DNA from: Apostichopus japonicus
Lineage: Eukaryota > Echinodermata > Holothuroidea > Aspidochirotida > Stichopodidae
Direction: 5' to 3'
Length of the DNA stretch: 64,000 nt
Assembly (NCBI RefSeq): GCF_037975245.1
Contig: NC_092579.1
Location: 27,517,666-27,581,665, forward strand
The first letter of the stretch is position 1, and each line of letters starts with the position of its first letter. Both the position numbers and the translations under genes were made by a program. The notes beneath the pieces were generated by a model. The model was not told where the DNA came from. It saw nothing but the letters and a program-made list of their open reading frames with translations, and did no database searches. Shown here in pieces: positions 51,982 through 62,790 of the stretch.

Positions 51982-53809
51982 GTGAGTAACGAAGGCCAGA
52001 AGTGCCGGCTAAAAACTCGCTAATGAACGCTGTAAAAGTTGTAATTGATTTTGTCTTTGAGACAGTTAACTTTCTGAAGGACCAAAGATATTTATAGTAC
52101 ATAATGTTTGTTACCAAGGTCAAGTGGTTATATTATTTGAAGATATCATTTCCCTTGAAAGTGAATATTAATAGCCTAGTTTCTATGGTAACTGATTATT
52201 TTACTGATACTACTGTGTTAAATTGATAACATGGCATGATAATGTCTGGGTTCATACATTTTAAAACTCTGAAATGACAAAAAATTTACCCTGTGAGCTG
52301 GACTGGACACCTTCATTCTCCTAACCTGTGTCTTTAGTTGACTGAATGTGGTAGGATAACTTTGGAGGAGAAATTTGGAGGAGAAATTTGGCTCAAACAA
52401 TACTTTTTCCTTGGAAAAGAAATTTTATTGATTGCCCTCTACACTGCATGATACTACATGGTAGAGTCATTACTCATAGTGAAGGGGGAATATTTTAATT
52501 GTATAGTCTCATTTTAATTTAAGAATTATTGGGTGACCACTGACCAAAGTTTTTCAGCTCCTTAGATGGACCAATTCCCAAGCACCGTTATCTTTACTTT
52601 CCTTTGTATGTTAGCCTACTGTATGTAGAAATTCCACTTTATCCACTACCTGACCACGTCAAATGAAACAGTGGTTGGCACACGGTACTATGTGATAACA
52701 CATTACATTTGGTATGGTCTTAAACATACAGTATGAAGCTGTCACATTGAATTCAGGATCTGTGTTCATTGAAGCTCCTGGATTTCCAATTTCTCTCCCC
52801 TGCCTCCACACCCCTATATCTCAGATGGTTCTTGTGTGTTCCACTTGTGGGCTGTGATATCGATCCTCTTGGCTTTCAAATTAGACGTTTTTACATAGTA
52901 TGGTAAATGTGGAGGTATAATGCTGTTGCAGACTAGGGAATGTCCTTCCTTTCAGATTCAACTATTGACCCTGTAGCACACTAAAAGATAGATAGAGGAT
53001 TACCAGTATCTCTTTGAAGAAAAGCCCTTGAGGATTTAAGGGTTTAAAGCAAACCATGAAATTATATCATCATTGAATGGTGCACCGGCAGGGATATCAT
53101 CAATGGGATATCATCAATCCTACTACACATTCAGCCTGCCTTCTCCTCATGAGAGGCCATAGAGGGCGCTAGAATGTAGTATCTGTTCTTGTTTAATATT
53201 TGTGATTATAACTATCGAGGCCGTGGTTAATATAGTTATTCCGAGGAGAAGGCAGTTTAAGGAGTTTTAAGAGAGGGGATAGGCTAGAAGACATATTGTT
53301 TGGTGGAAGGAGCATCAGTGGATGGTTTGTAGGTTTAAAATAAAAAATGAAAGGATGTATTGTTTGAAAACCTAATTATTTAGTAAATCAGTATAAATAC
53401 ATGATATGATTGATTTTTCTGTATTGATTTATTTGCAATGTTGATTTTCTGTAATAGAGAGATGTGGGTTCTTGCAAATGGTGACTCCAAATGATTGAAA
53501 AAATGTCGACTGTTGGGATCACTGCCAAATGGAGCCAGACTTTTCAAACTGAGTGTACAAAGATCTCTATCGTGTATAAATTCAAGTTTAAAAATGATGG
53601 CTCAGTTTGTGTCCCCCTTAATAATTGGAACAGCTCTTTCCCAGGGTACGGAATAGTTTAGTTTTGCCAGTGTTATTTTGTATTGCTGCTGAGTGTGTAC
53701 ATTAAAATGAATCACCTTGGCATCACTTTATGTCTGCAATTTGAACCGAACAGTGCGAAGTGATCTGCGGTTGCTCAAAACTTCCATTTTGGATTTGAAT
53801 TATTTCCAG
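51982..53809 (+). other. FN3 gene intron 4 (inside FN3 domain 2, phase 0)
   Basis: Starts GTGAGT, ends TATTTCCAG. A+T-rich with no recognisable element. A small direct repeat (GGGATATCATCAAT) lies near 53092-53118, and GGAGGAGAAATTTGG is duplicated near 52364-52391. Confidence 0.6.
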
Positions 53810-54065
53810 AATCCTCCCCAGGAGTCATGGAGATGCAGTAACTTGGATGACATCATGATCAGTTACGAGTACAAGCTAGACGAGGATTCAGACTTCCCCA
53901 CATCTTCCGATAATCCTAAAGCACCCCTCGCAGACGGCGAGTTGGTCATCGGAGGCCTGGAAGCCTGCGGTCAGTATGAAGTCGTAGCCTTCACGTACGC
54001 GAGCACCGCCATGGAATATTCTAGCGAGGTGTCCAATGTCATCAACGGGACGACCGAACTCGACC
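53810..54065 (+). CDS. FN3 gene exon 5: FN3 domain 2, remainder
   Basis: Acceptor ATTATTTCCAG, donor GACC|GTGAGT. 256 nt = 85 codons + 1 (phase 1). It reads NPPQESWRCSNLDD, then ISYEYKLDED (strand C), LVIGGLEACGQYEVVAFTYA (E-F turn and strand F) and VSNVINGTTELD. Two cysteines (codons at 53834 and 53966) are 43 residues apart, one in the B-C loop and one in the E-F turn. Domain 4 has exactly the same spacing. An NGT glycosylation sequon lies near the end. Confidence 0.92.
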
Positions 54066-55403
54066 GTGAGTAAACAGCGGTGTCCGCAAGTGGCGGTCTT
54101 CGAAAACGTTAAAACCCCGACCGACATTTTGAGGCATCTCCCTTTTGCATTACTCTTGGTCGCAAAAGTTTTAGTACTACTACTACTGCTGATGAAGACC
54201 TAAGCGATTTATTATTTCATTTAAATCTTGGATGGAAAAATAGTAAGAAGCAGAGAAGCTTTTGGGGAAATTCCCTCTTTGCTAATGCATAGGCTATGGT
54301 TAACACTAATTTTGGAATGACTATGTAGGGTGACAGTATCTTCAGAATATGGAATTATCTATGGAAATTGTGTAGTTTCTTCCATCTGGTAAAGAAAATG
54401 AGTAACATTTAATATATATTGTATTCAACAGAGTACTAGAACAGTAGAAACAAAATGAAAATTTTCACAAAATTCTGATGGTTCATAGGGTTGTATAATG
54501 TTCCTTGTTATGGGTATTGTTGTAGAGAATGAAATACAGGGATTTTGAAAAATATTTGCTAGGTATGAAGCAAAAGACACTAGTTTTCATATTCAGACAG
54601 ACAACTTGACCCCTCCCCCACCATGCCCTTCCCCCCCCTCTATCTGGAGGCCAGATTTAAAACAATCCATAGCTTTAATACATACTGTAGGTTAATACAT
54701 CATCTCATATGATTATTTAACTGACAGGCAGATGTTCCCTTAATGCTGGTCCAGGGACAATCTGTTCCCTTTATCATTGAAAAAAACATCTTTTTCAATT
54801 TTTCTAATTTCACCCGATTAAGCCTTAGGTACTCCTCACAGCTGCATAAAAGATTCAACTGTTCGGTACACTTTTCATGGTAACAGGGTTAAAAAAAATT
54901 TTCTATGCATGTTACACTGGAACGATTAATTCACCTTCGCATCAATTAAAAAATAACTATTGAGAGAAGAAAAAGAGTGGAAAGCTCTTGAACTTAGACG
55001 ACTTCAAAAGTTGAAAAATATACCACCATTTAGCATCCTTTAATAATAATCAAATTGTTCAATTTGTGCAATTGTTCAATTCGTTCAATTTGTTCTATTC
55101 AACAAATTTTTCAATATGTTCAATTTGAAAATCTGTTCAATTTGTTCAAAAAAATAAGAATCAAATTTGAAAATTTGTCAAATCAAATTGAAAATTTGAA
55201 AATCTGATGATAATCAAATTGAAAAAGAACTGCTTATGAACTGCATTATGATTTTTATGAACTGCAGCTTTATAAACTGCTATCAAAAATTGCTCAACAT
55301 CGCCAAAGTAAATCAAGATTGTGATTAGGATCAAGAACAGTATCTGTGATACTTGATTGAAATATCATAATTGATTTCCTTTCTACTTACAATCAATCGA
55401 CAG
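54066..55403 (+). other. FN3 gene intron 5
   Basis: Begins GTGAGT, ends AATCGACAG. About 55030-55210 is a low-complexity tract of repeated TTCAATTTG / CAAATTGAAAA words that can fold back. No exon seen. Confidence 0.65.
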
Positions 55404-55718
55404 TCGTTGGCGTGATCAGCAACCCAAGCTCAACGGGTCAGGCAAATATCGCACCCAACTTCATCCTCACCTGGCAACCGCCCTCCGGAGGCCTCTGTAA
55501 GCCCGATAAATACATAATTGACTACGCTGTGGTGCAAAGGCTAGCCTGCCCAGACCCTGTCGAGACCATAGCCACCATGAACGAGACAGAAACCCTAGGA
55601 TCACCGTACCTCCTGACCGATCTGGAGTTTTACGCAGAGTATGAAATTAATATCACGGGTGTGAACGATCTCGGAAACGGAGAAACATTCTCTCACCGTG
55701 ACAGTACCCGAGGCGGAG
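55404..55718 (+). CDS. FN3 gene exon 6: FN3 domain 3 (single exon)
   Basis: Acceptor AATCGACAG, donor GGAG|GTGAGA. 315 nt = 2+312+1. It encodes VGVISNPSSTGQ, FILTWQPPSGGLCKPDKYI (B-strand Trp and B-C loop), DYAVVQRLACPDP, LLTDLEFYAEYEINITGVND (E-F turn, strand F). Cysteines at 55496 and 55547 are 16 residues apart, as in domain 5. NETETL and NITGV give possible N-glycosylation sites. Oddity: the last ~11 codons read FSHRDSTRGGG, while the neighbouring frame reads SLTVTVPEAE, a typical FN3 G strand, so a compensated pair of 1-nt indels is suspected. Splice phase agrees with the frame as read. Confidence 0.9.
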
Positions 55719-56207
55719 GTGAGAAATACTATAAAATGAGTTGAATCAAGCATTTGACAAAATATTTTTATTTTATATTTGAACCAAAAATCAGTTTTTA
55801 CCCAGGCTTTTGTGTGATATTGTTGTAGTCTGTAAGCAATGTCCATTCCAGCAGGGATTAATGTCAATGAAGACATTCATTGACAGACTTCATTTCAGAT
55901 AAGCCAATATTCGGCCGGAGAGGGGGGGGGGGTTGTTGCTTTTGACAGCTTGACTTTTAGATGGGTTTAGAAAGAACTTCTTCCTTCAATGATTTTGAAA
56001 ACGGGATATCTTAATTGTAAAAAGAATCTTTTTCTAGGAGTTCCCTTAGACCCAGCGAATGGGAATGTTAAGTGGAGGTTGCTTGGTGAAGAACGAAATA
56101 TGGGTATATCTTAGCAAAATTTATTTTCTGATTTGCTTCTTATCGTCCATTGTTATGTCAAAGCCATATTTTGACTAATATATTCTTATGAGCCATAGTT
56201 TTGTATT

Positions 56208-56304
<97 letters not shown>

Positions 56305-56772
56305 TATATTTTTCATATAAGCCATACTTTGACTAATATATTCTTATTTAGCCATATTTTTTTTAATTTATTTGTTCTTATATCTCAAAAGTTTCTTATT
56401 TTGTCCTTTTTTGTTTCTTATCAGCCAATGAACTAGCATAACTTATAACATTATGTATATCCGAAGAAGTTGTAACCTTGTGTTGTTCTTAGAACACAAG
56501 TGAATATCACCACCTGGATGCTCCTGACTTAAAAGTTTACTCCACATTCCAAATATTTGTTTTGTTGACAAAGTTCATAAAATGTTCCATTTGAGAAGTG
56601 TATCGAGTATTTTCGGTGAGCTCATGGTCAAGTGTCGTACAGATTATGTTATCCGAATAAAAAATTGTTGGGACTAAAAAGAGGTCAGGTAATTGGTATA
56701 ACCTGGCGTTTGCTAATTTAACACGATATATATTTTATCTTGAAACAAAACTCCTTTTCCATTTGTTAAAAG
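55719..56772 (+). other. FN3 gene intron 6 with (TA)n microsatellite
   Basis: Contains an uninterrupted TA run at about 56210-56297 followed by CATATATATA. A GCCATANTTTGACTAATATATTCTTAT word occurs just left and right of the TA run (about 56163 and 56322), like a duplicated flank. A poly-G run lies near 55922. No exon seen. Confidence 0.7.
56210..56310. repeat. (TA)n microsatellite in FN3 gene intron 6
   Basis: About 88 bp of pure TA, then CATATATATAT. Apparent ORFs across it are artefacts. Confidence 0.95.
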
Positions 56773-57078
56773 TGCCATCCTCTGCCCCTATGCCTTCACT
56801 TATGGAGGAATTGGCAGCACCTGGGGAGTTGCACTTCAACTGGACGGCGTTGCCGTGTGAGGAGGTTCGGGGGGTGTTCCGCCGGTATCTCTACGAACTC
56901 TACGAAGAGGAAAAAAAAGAACGCATTGATTTCGGTCAGAATAGGAAAATCGACGACCTTGAGACGTCCTTCACAGGTCTCAAAGGTTGCACTGGATTCA
57001 ACTTTAGAGTGAGAGTTACGAACGCCGATGGCGTGGGACCTTTCAGCGAGCTACTGCCAGTAACAACACCAACCGAAG
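56773..57078 (+). CDS. FN3 gene exon 7: FN3 domain 4 (single exon)
   Basis: Acceptor TTGTTAAAAG (weak), donor GAAG|GTTAGC. 306 nt = 2+303+1. It encodes PSSAPMPSLMEELAAPGEL, HFNWTALPCEEVRGVFRRYL, a charged C-C' region (YEEEKKERIDFGQNRK), LETSFTGLKGCTGFNFRVRV and TNADGVGPFSELLPVTTPTE. It has the B-strand Trp, the L-x-x-C-x-x-F E-F turn and an N-A-D-G-V-G F-G loop. Cysteines at 56856 and 56988 are 43 residues apart, the same as in domain 2. Confidence 0.93.
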
Positions 57079-57722
57079 GTTAGCCAGACGCATGAAAAAG
57101 AAATAGCACTGGAAAGTAGAGGGAAGCATTTAAAGTAGAGGGCAGTTTTTAAGTAGAGGGCAGCATTTATGTATTATGGTCTGCATTTATGCAATGGGTA
57201 GAAAAAGAGGTGCCCTGTTTAACTATTAGTAGTTAATTAGTCAAACCTTGACATCTATTAGAGAGACGAATATGAAAGATTTGGCAAAGAGGACCAAAAA
57301 ATTGGCAAAAATTTGATTATCCTTTGTGGTTTTCTTTTGTCAAGGTTTGTTTCACCTTCTTAATTTTTTATGCAGCGTTGTTATAGAACTTCCAAAGGAA
57401 AATCGTGAGAAAGAGCTTTCCTACCAATTTATTAGAAAATGTCCTAGCTTTTGATAAGTATGAAATGACCTTTTTCTAAGCTGCAGGAATTGGAACATAA
57501 CCCACTCCACACCGCCAACTTTCTTCAATTTTCCCGTTCTGCCTCTACGATTTGCAATCTAATCATCACATGTAACAAGTAAATTTCATTTATCCATCAG
57601 TCGATCGAATTGATCAGTTATTTTTTTTTGATACTCCCCCAACCCCTCCTCTCCCCTCTATGTTCATGGCTTAAACTTCATAACATTTTAAGTTCACAAC
57701 AAATTTTTTGCCCCAACCTTTT

Positions 57723-57757
<35 letters not shown>

Positions 57758-57770
57758 TCTTCTCCTCCAG
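57079..57770 (+). other. FN3 gene intron 7
   Basis: Short intron ending in a 30-nt T homopolymer (57727-57756) followed by GTCTTCTCCTCCAG. Near the start is a small repeat of AAAGTAGAGGGCAG (57130-57175). No other feature. Confidence 0.75.
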
Positions 57771-58085
57771 CCCCCGGTTTCGTTGGGAACCTAATGGTGA
57801 GCCCCTCTGTGGACTCTCCGACTTCGCTGAATGCCTCGTGGGTGCCGGACACGACCACACCCTGTGGACCGGACGCATATAACCTAGAGTATACCCTGAA
57901 GGTGCTCGACAGGTGTGAAGACGTAGACATGCCACCTGTAGCCCTGCCAGCCATTCCGGTCTCCGATCTAAGTTACGTCGTAGAGGATCTAGAGCCGTAC
58001 TCTGAATATGTCGTCAGCGTCTACGCCAGCAATTCGGGCGGAAATTCTTCAAAGGTCGAGAAAGTTGTCTTTACCGGAGAGCAAG
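57771..58085 (+). CDS. FN3 gene exon 8: FN3 domain 5 (single exon)
   Basis: Acceptor TCTCCTCCAG, donor CAAG|GTTTGT. 315 nt = 2+312+1, the same length as exon 6. It encodes PGFVGNLMVSPSVDSPTS, LNASWVPDTTTPCGPDAYN, LEYTLKVLDRCEDVDMPPV, LSYVVEDLEPYSEYVVSVYA and SNSGGNSSKVEKVVFTGEQ. B-strand Trp, the L-E-P-Y-S-E-Y turn and the N-S-G-G F-G loop are canonical FN3. Cysteines at 57863 and 57914 are 16 residues apart, as in domain 3. NAS and NSS are possible N-glycosylation sites. Confidence 0.94.
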
Positions 58086-59080
58086 GTTTGTAATCTTCTT
58101 TTTTCAAATTTTTTATCCAGCTGAGAGATGGTAGACATCTCTATGGGGAGTCAGGAAGAGGGTGGGGGGGGGGTGGTATTTCATGGAATATGCTGCATAT
58201 CATATTGCATCCTTCTACTATAATTGAAACATTTCAGCTCATCAATGTGTTCTTCCAAACCTGCTATGTTGTGAATTTTCATTGACGTTGAAGATGGCCG
58301 CATGTATTTGGCATGTTATGGTTGTTTGAGCCATGTAGTTAGTAACTTAAGCTTATTGAAATGTAAAGATACTCTGACCCTTGTACACCCTCCACTGGTG
58401 CTAAGCCCTTAAATACCAAAATAAAAAACCAAAAAAAATTGATTGAATTTTGAAATCTTGACATTTTGTGTTAAAGGATGACTTGAGCCAAAATTTTGGA
58501 ATTATTGTCAAATGAGATAAAATGGAAAAGAAAATAATAAAAAAAAAAATTATTACTCTTAATATTTCTACACGTGTTCTGGGTTTCAAAGTGCTCAATC
58601 AATCTCAGGAATGCTCCTTTTAGGCTGGATCGACCAATATAAACGGCTTCTCAGTGCTGATCTAAATGTTATAATATTTTATCAATTCTAACAGCTCAAC
58701 TCAAATAGTTTCTGTTAATTCAGTTTACACCACAGAGCATATTTGGGGTGACAAGTTTGTACTACATTGTAAACATGTCATTAGAGGCCAATAAAGGTCT
58801 TATGTTTTTCCTCTTTTTTGTGTGGGGGGGTGGGCATCTGAGGAGCTGTGTATCAGAGTATATAGTCCCATGACTTTAAATCATGAACATTAGCGTATTA
58901 AAGGGTCCTTTTTGCAATAACTTGAAAGTGTCATAGAAATATTACCTAGACTGACAGCATTTTTTTTTTTGGAATGGTCAACAACTTACTGCAATTAATA
59001 TTTGTATGCCTAACATTGTCGTTTCAATAGAATTATTTCCTCTGTGACCCTGTAGAGTTTTTCTCTCCTTACCGTCACAG
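58086..59080 (+). other. FN3 gene intron 8
   Basis: Begins GTTTGT (a less usual donor), ends ACCGTCACAG. A+T-rich with poly-G near 58165 and poly-T near 58962. Nothing else seen. Confidence 0.7.
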
Positions 59081-59374
59081 CTCCCACCGGCATGCCCAGC
59101 GATATCGTAGCCAATACCGTGGAATACAACAAACTGGCGTTTTACTTCAGCGAGCTACCGTGCGGCACGAGGCACGGAGACATCACCGTGTACAATTTTA
59201 AACTGAGGCAGGTCGACACGGACGAGGTCATCATGACCGGTACCACAGACCAGACCCGCGTGACTCTAGAAGGTCTGACCCGTGACACTGAGTACGGAAT
59301 CATGATAAATGCCGAAAACAGCGCCGGTCCCGGTAGTTTCAGCGAGGAAGTCTTGCAGTACACAGCTCTTGGAC
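59081..59374 (+). CDS. FN3 gene exon 9: FN3 domain 6 (single exon)
   Basis: Acceptor ACCGTCACAG, donor GGAC|GTAAGT. 294 nt = 2+291+1. It encodes PTGMPSDIVANTVEYNKL, AFYFSELPCGTRHGDITVYN, FKLRQVDTDEVIMTG, VTLEGLTRDTEYGIMINAEN and SAGPGSFSEEVLQYTALG. The E-F turn (LTRDTEY) and F-G loop (ENSAGPGSFSE) are canonical, but the B-strand Trp is replaced by Tyr/Phe (AFYFSEL). It has one Cys in the B-C loop (LPC, as in domain 4) and lacks the second Cys of domains 2 and 4. Confidence 0.93.
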
Positions 59375-61045
59375 GTAAGTCGAGAAAATAATTTACTTGC
59401 CAGATGAACGTGTGAAAATTAATTATTGGCGTATTTTCGAGGAAACAGGCAAAAAGAAGAGGTTGCAGGTGGGAGAGGGAAGTCTGTCTAATAGTCGGCG
59501 GGAACGCTGCACATTGAATAACCGGAGCTGTAAATAAATAATCTCTAAGCTCATGAATAATTTAGTAATCCAAAAGTCTGACACGACTACGAACAGTTGC
59601 AATTATGGAAGAATTTGTGTATTTTCAGAGATTGAAACTTCTCTTACCACCAAAACAGCATTTTGTATTTGATTATTTTGTCCAAGTGCTTTCTGTTACA
59701 TTCCATTATTCCACTACTGTGGAATTTTCTAGCTTAAAAGCTACTTGAATTGATTTTGATATAAAAAACAAAGCTGCGTTATACTTATCTCTCATATCAA
59801 TTGATATCAATAGATGATTTAGTTAGTTATATAGTTCAAATGAAGTAAAATTCCCAACATTTTCATTTTCAAAAATTTCATGTACTTTTTCGGAACTGCA
59901 TTTGATACGATGCTTTGACAATTCTGGAATGACAAAATGTTGAGGATTGAATCAAGTTTTACTTACTCATTCAACTCCATTCGGTGGTAAAATCTATGTG
60001 AGTGCCTTAGTGTGATCAATTGTAATTTATACTTTGAGTATTACTTGGCAGGTTGAGGGGAAAATTTGATGGCAAACTGTATCAGAGAATTCCCCCCCCC
60101 CCCCAAATTAAAAAAAATATTTAAGAGGAAAATTTGTTATTTGGCAGATGACAGAGATTCATGGTCTAAACCAACCTGGTGAAATTTGCATTACAGTTCC
60201 TATATACCAGTTTTGAGATGTTTTTCAGTGGGAGGGGGGAGCTTGAAGCAAACAGGCGTGTGTTGTCTTAGAAGCCCACAATAACCAAATTTGTCTTTCT
60301 TCAAAGCTTAATTACAAGTTAAGTTACCAGTATGAAAACCCTCTATAGGTTAAGTTGGAAACTGATTCCAATCCAATCCGAGGTCCAAACAATAAAGTTT
60401 AAAATTATAAGGACTACCAACACTTTTCTGTCATTGTGCAACTATGTTCACTTATGTTACAAAACTGTGACAATCTTAGTTCTCATTTAAATCGAGATGG
60501 CCATGTAGGACGTGCATGTGTAAATTCCACCAGGACCCTTAGAGTATATTCTCATTAATGCGTCACAAAATAAATTTTCCTCTGGACTAGCTTTTAGCTT
60601 TTTTTTCTCTTTTCAATATGCAAAGTAATATGATTCATCAGCCTAATATTGTATCACAATGAAATGCATTCCAAAAAATATGTGTAAGAAACATGGTGGA
60701 TTTGTAGAAAAGTGGATATGGCCTATTGGTTACTTAGGGTCAAGAAGGACAAGTAGAAAGGAAACAGTGACCCACTTGCAATCCAGGGGGTAAGGTGGGG
60801 GGGAGAGGGTCAGGTAAGAGGAAGCACAGTGCTCTATATTTGTGGAATTAAACAGATGGAAAGATGCAAATGTTTCAAGGGGAACCCCTTTGATAGCAGT
60901 TCATAAAAATCTGTAGCCAAACCATTCCTTCTTGCTCTTTTGTTTAATAATCACCGAGTCACTTTTTCCGTCGTTCACCTTACTCGTAATAACTATAATA
61001 GCATCATCTTTTTTTTTAATAAAACAATTGTTGTTGTTGTTTCAG
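59375..61045 (+). other. FN3 gene intron 9
   Basis: Begins GTAAGT and ends in TTGTTGTTGTTGTTTCAG. A C-run lies near 60093 and G-runs near 60230 and 60795. No exon or element recognised. Confidence 0.7.
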
Positions 61046-61278
61046 TGCCCTCGGAACCCTTGAGGCTGGCCACTTATGACTCTCCTTCTGCCTTGATGCC
61101 ATTGACGTGGCAACCGCCTGCCATGCCTAACGGTGCCATCACACGCTACGATATCCAATACTGGGAGAGCGCCACCGAGGGAGCAGAACCTACGTCTATC
61201 GAATTTACTGATGTAAACGCAAATCAGTTGAGGTTGATGATCACTGACGTGGAACCGTTAAAGGAATATACCTTTAGG
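61046..61278 (+). CDS. FN3 gene exon 10: FN3 domain 7, first part
   Basis: Acceptor TTGTTTCAG, donor TTTAGG|GTACGT. 233 nt = 2+231, ending phase 0. It encodes PSEPLRLATYDSPSALM, PLTWQPPAMPNGAITRYDIQ (textbook FN3 W-x-x-P...N-G-x-I-x-x-Y), YWESATEGAEP, LRLMITDVEPLKEYTFR. It breaks within strand F after Arg and joins in frame to ISATNEAGEG at 61787. No cysteines, unlike domains 2-6. The open frame continuing into the intron (VRWTPPSPP...) is read-through. Confidence 0.93.
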
Positions 61279-61786
61279 GTACGTTGGACACCTCCCTCGC
61301 CCCCTACCTCCCTCGCCCCCTACCTCCCTCCCTCCCTCCTTCCCTTACCTGCTAGTGTGTGCTCGAATCAGTTTAATGCTGTTATGCATTAAACAGGTCT
61401 GTGGTCCAGAAGGGTGTGTATTGCAGGTTGCATTTGAAAGGTACCATTCTTGAGTTGTGTGATAGAACAGTAGGGTAAGTGATGCTGTTTGCTCTGAATC
61501 TTGAGTAAAAATTCTTGAAATCTGTGATATGATAAGGTAGATGTTGCTGTTTTGCCTTTGAAAAAGTAACGGTCTGGAGGTGTGTTGTAAGATAAGATAA
61601 AGTGTGGCTGTTAGCTTTGAAAAGTTTCCTTCTTGAGGTCTGTAGTACAATTGGCTTTCAAGTGATGCTGAATGCTGTTGTAAAATTCTTGAAATCTGAG
61701 TCACGATAAAGGTAAATGTTGCCTTTTTTTAAAGTCTGAAACAAGTGACTTGTTGACTTTATCATTCATTGCTTTTGTCTCTTTAG
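61279..61786 (+). other. FN3 gene intron 10 (inside FN3 domain 7, phase 0)
   Basis: Starts with CTCCCTCGCCCCCTAC repeats (61289-61340). It then carries three or four diverged ~75-bp units with words like TTCTTGA...GTGTTG and AAGTGATGCTG (about 61440-61700). Ends CTTTAG. Confidence 0.7.
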
Positions 61787-61856
61787 ATTTCAGCGACTAA
61801 TGAAGCTGGAGAAGGTTATTGGTCTAACAACTTCACCCAATTAATTGAAGAAGGAG
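61787..61856 (+). CDS. FN3 gene exon 11: FN3 domain 7, F-G end
   Basis: Acceptor TTTTGTCTCTTTAG, donor GGAG|GTAAAG. 70 nt = 69+1 (phase 1). It encodes ISATNEAGEGYWSNN and FTQLIEEG, the F strand, F-G loop (N-E-A-G-E-G) and G strand that complete domain 7. Found from splice sites and frame continuity. Confidence 0.9.
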
Positions 61857-62683
61857 GTAAAGTCTCATTTTTGGTTCTCAACGATTCTAAGAATAATTTC
61901 ATCCGTCATTTGACGAAGGCATGCGACCATTTTTCTTATCAAAGCTTCGATCAGATGGTATCATATATGTACAAGCAAAGGTGTTGGATCATTTTGCTAA
62001 TGCTATGTTGACAATGGAATCCCATCACAATGAAATTCCTTTTCAGGAGTATGATGGGCAATTTGTCTTTTTCAACTAACGAAGAAATTTCAATCTTGCG
62101 AGGAGGATGGAGGGGGGGGTGGGGTGTGGGGTTGTGCATTGTGGGGTGGTATCAATTTGATTCAAGTCCATAAGCTAGTTGTATATAATGATATGACAGT
62201 TTTACTCAGGTGTTTGGTATTTTGAATCAAGTCGCGGCATATTTATTTGAATACTTCAATCCAATGCTTTTGTAAAACCATGCGATTCATTTGAATAAAT
62301 CGACTTAGCTGTCAGTTAGTTAAACCTGAGTGATAAAATAATGAGAGCCAAAGAGTTGGATATATTCACAACCTTTTTTGATGACATCGGAGGGAAGACC
62401 TGATCCAAATAGTCTGAGCTTTTCGAATTAACAGATTTTAATCAGATCCTATAAACCTCTTGTCCTTTCTTTTTGAGCAGATGTGACTATAGAAATACTG
62501 TTCTGTACTTGAATGTTTTAATAATAATAATAATAAGCAAATATTTATAGAGCGCTTTATGCAAAGGCCTCAAAGGGCTTATATTAAATATATTAAAGAG
62601 CGTTTTATATTAAATATATTTTTTGTATAGCTTAGTTTTCAGTTTTAGGGATTAAATTTCTTCTTCTTCTTCTTCTTTACTAG
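61857..62683 (+). other. FN3 gene intron 11
   Basis: Contains an imperfect inverted repeat around TTTAATTGACTG-like words (about 62200-62335), an (AAT)n-anchored repeat related to 43972-44050 at 62518-62585, and a (TTC)n tract just before the TTTACTAG acceptor. Confidence 0.65.
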
Positions 62684-62790
62684 CTCCGAGCCGAGTCGTC
62701 GATCTGTCCGTTACAGAGATCATGGAGGAGGCTATCACTATCGAATGGTCAGAACCCTTAGAACCCAGAGGAATTATATCCAAATATATC
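62684..62790 (+). CDS. FN3 gene exon 12: FN3 domain 8, first part
   Basis: Acceptor CTTCTTTACTAG, donor ATC|GTGAGT. 107 nt = 2+105, phase 0. It encodes PSRVVDLSVTEIMEEA, ITIEWSEPLEPRGIISKYI: strand A, the B-strand Trp and the G-I-I-x-x-Y of strand C. It continues at 63058 with VQYVV. Confidence 0.9.

Noticed and set aside
61279-61392. Extension of FN3 exon 10 into VRWTPPSPPTSLAPYL...
   Set aside because: Read-through of the GTACGT donor into CTCCCTCGCC repeats; the frame continues properly at 61787.
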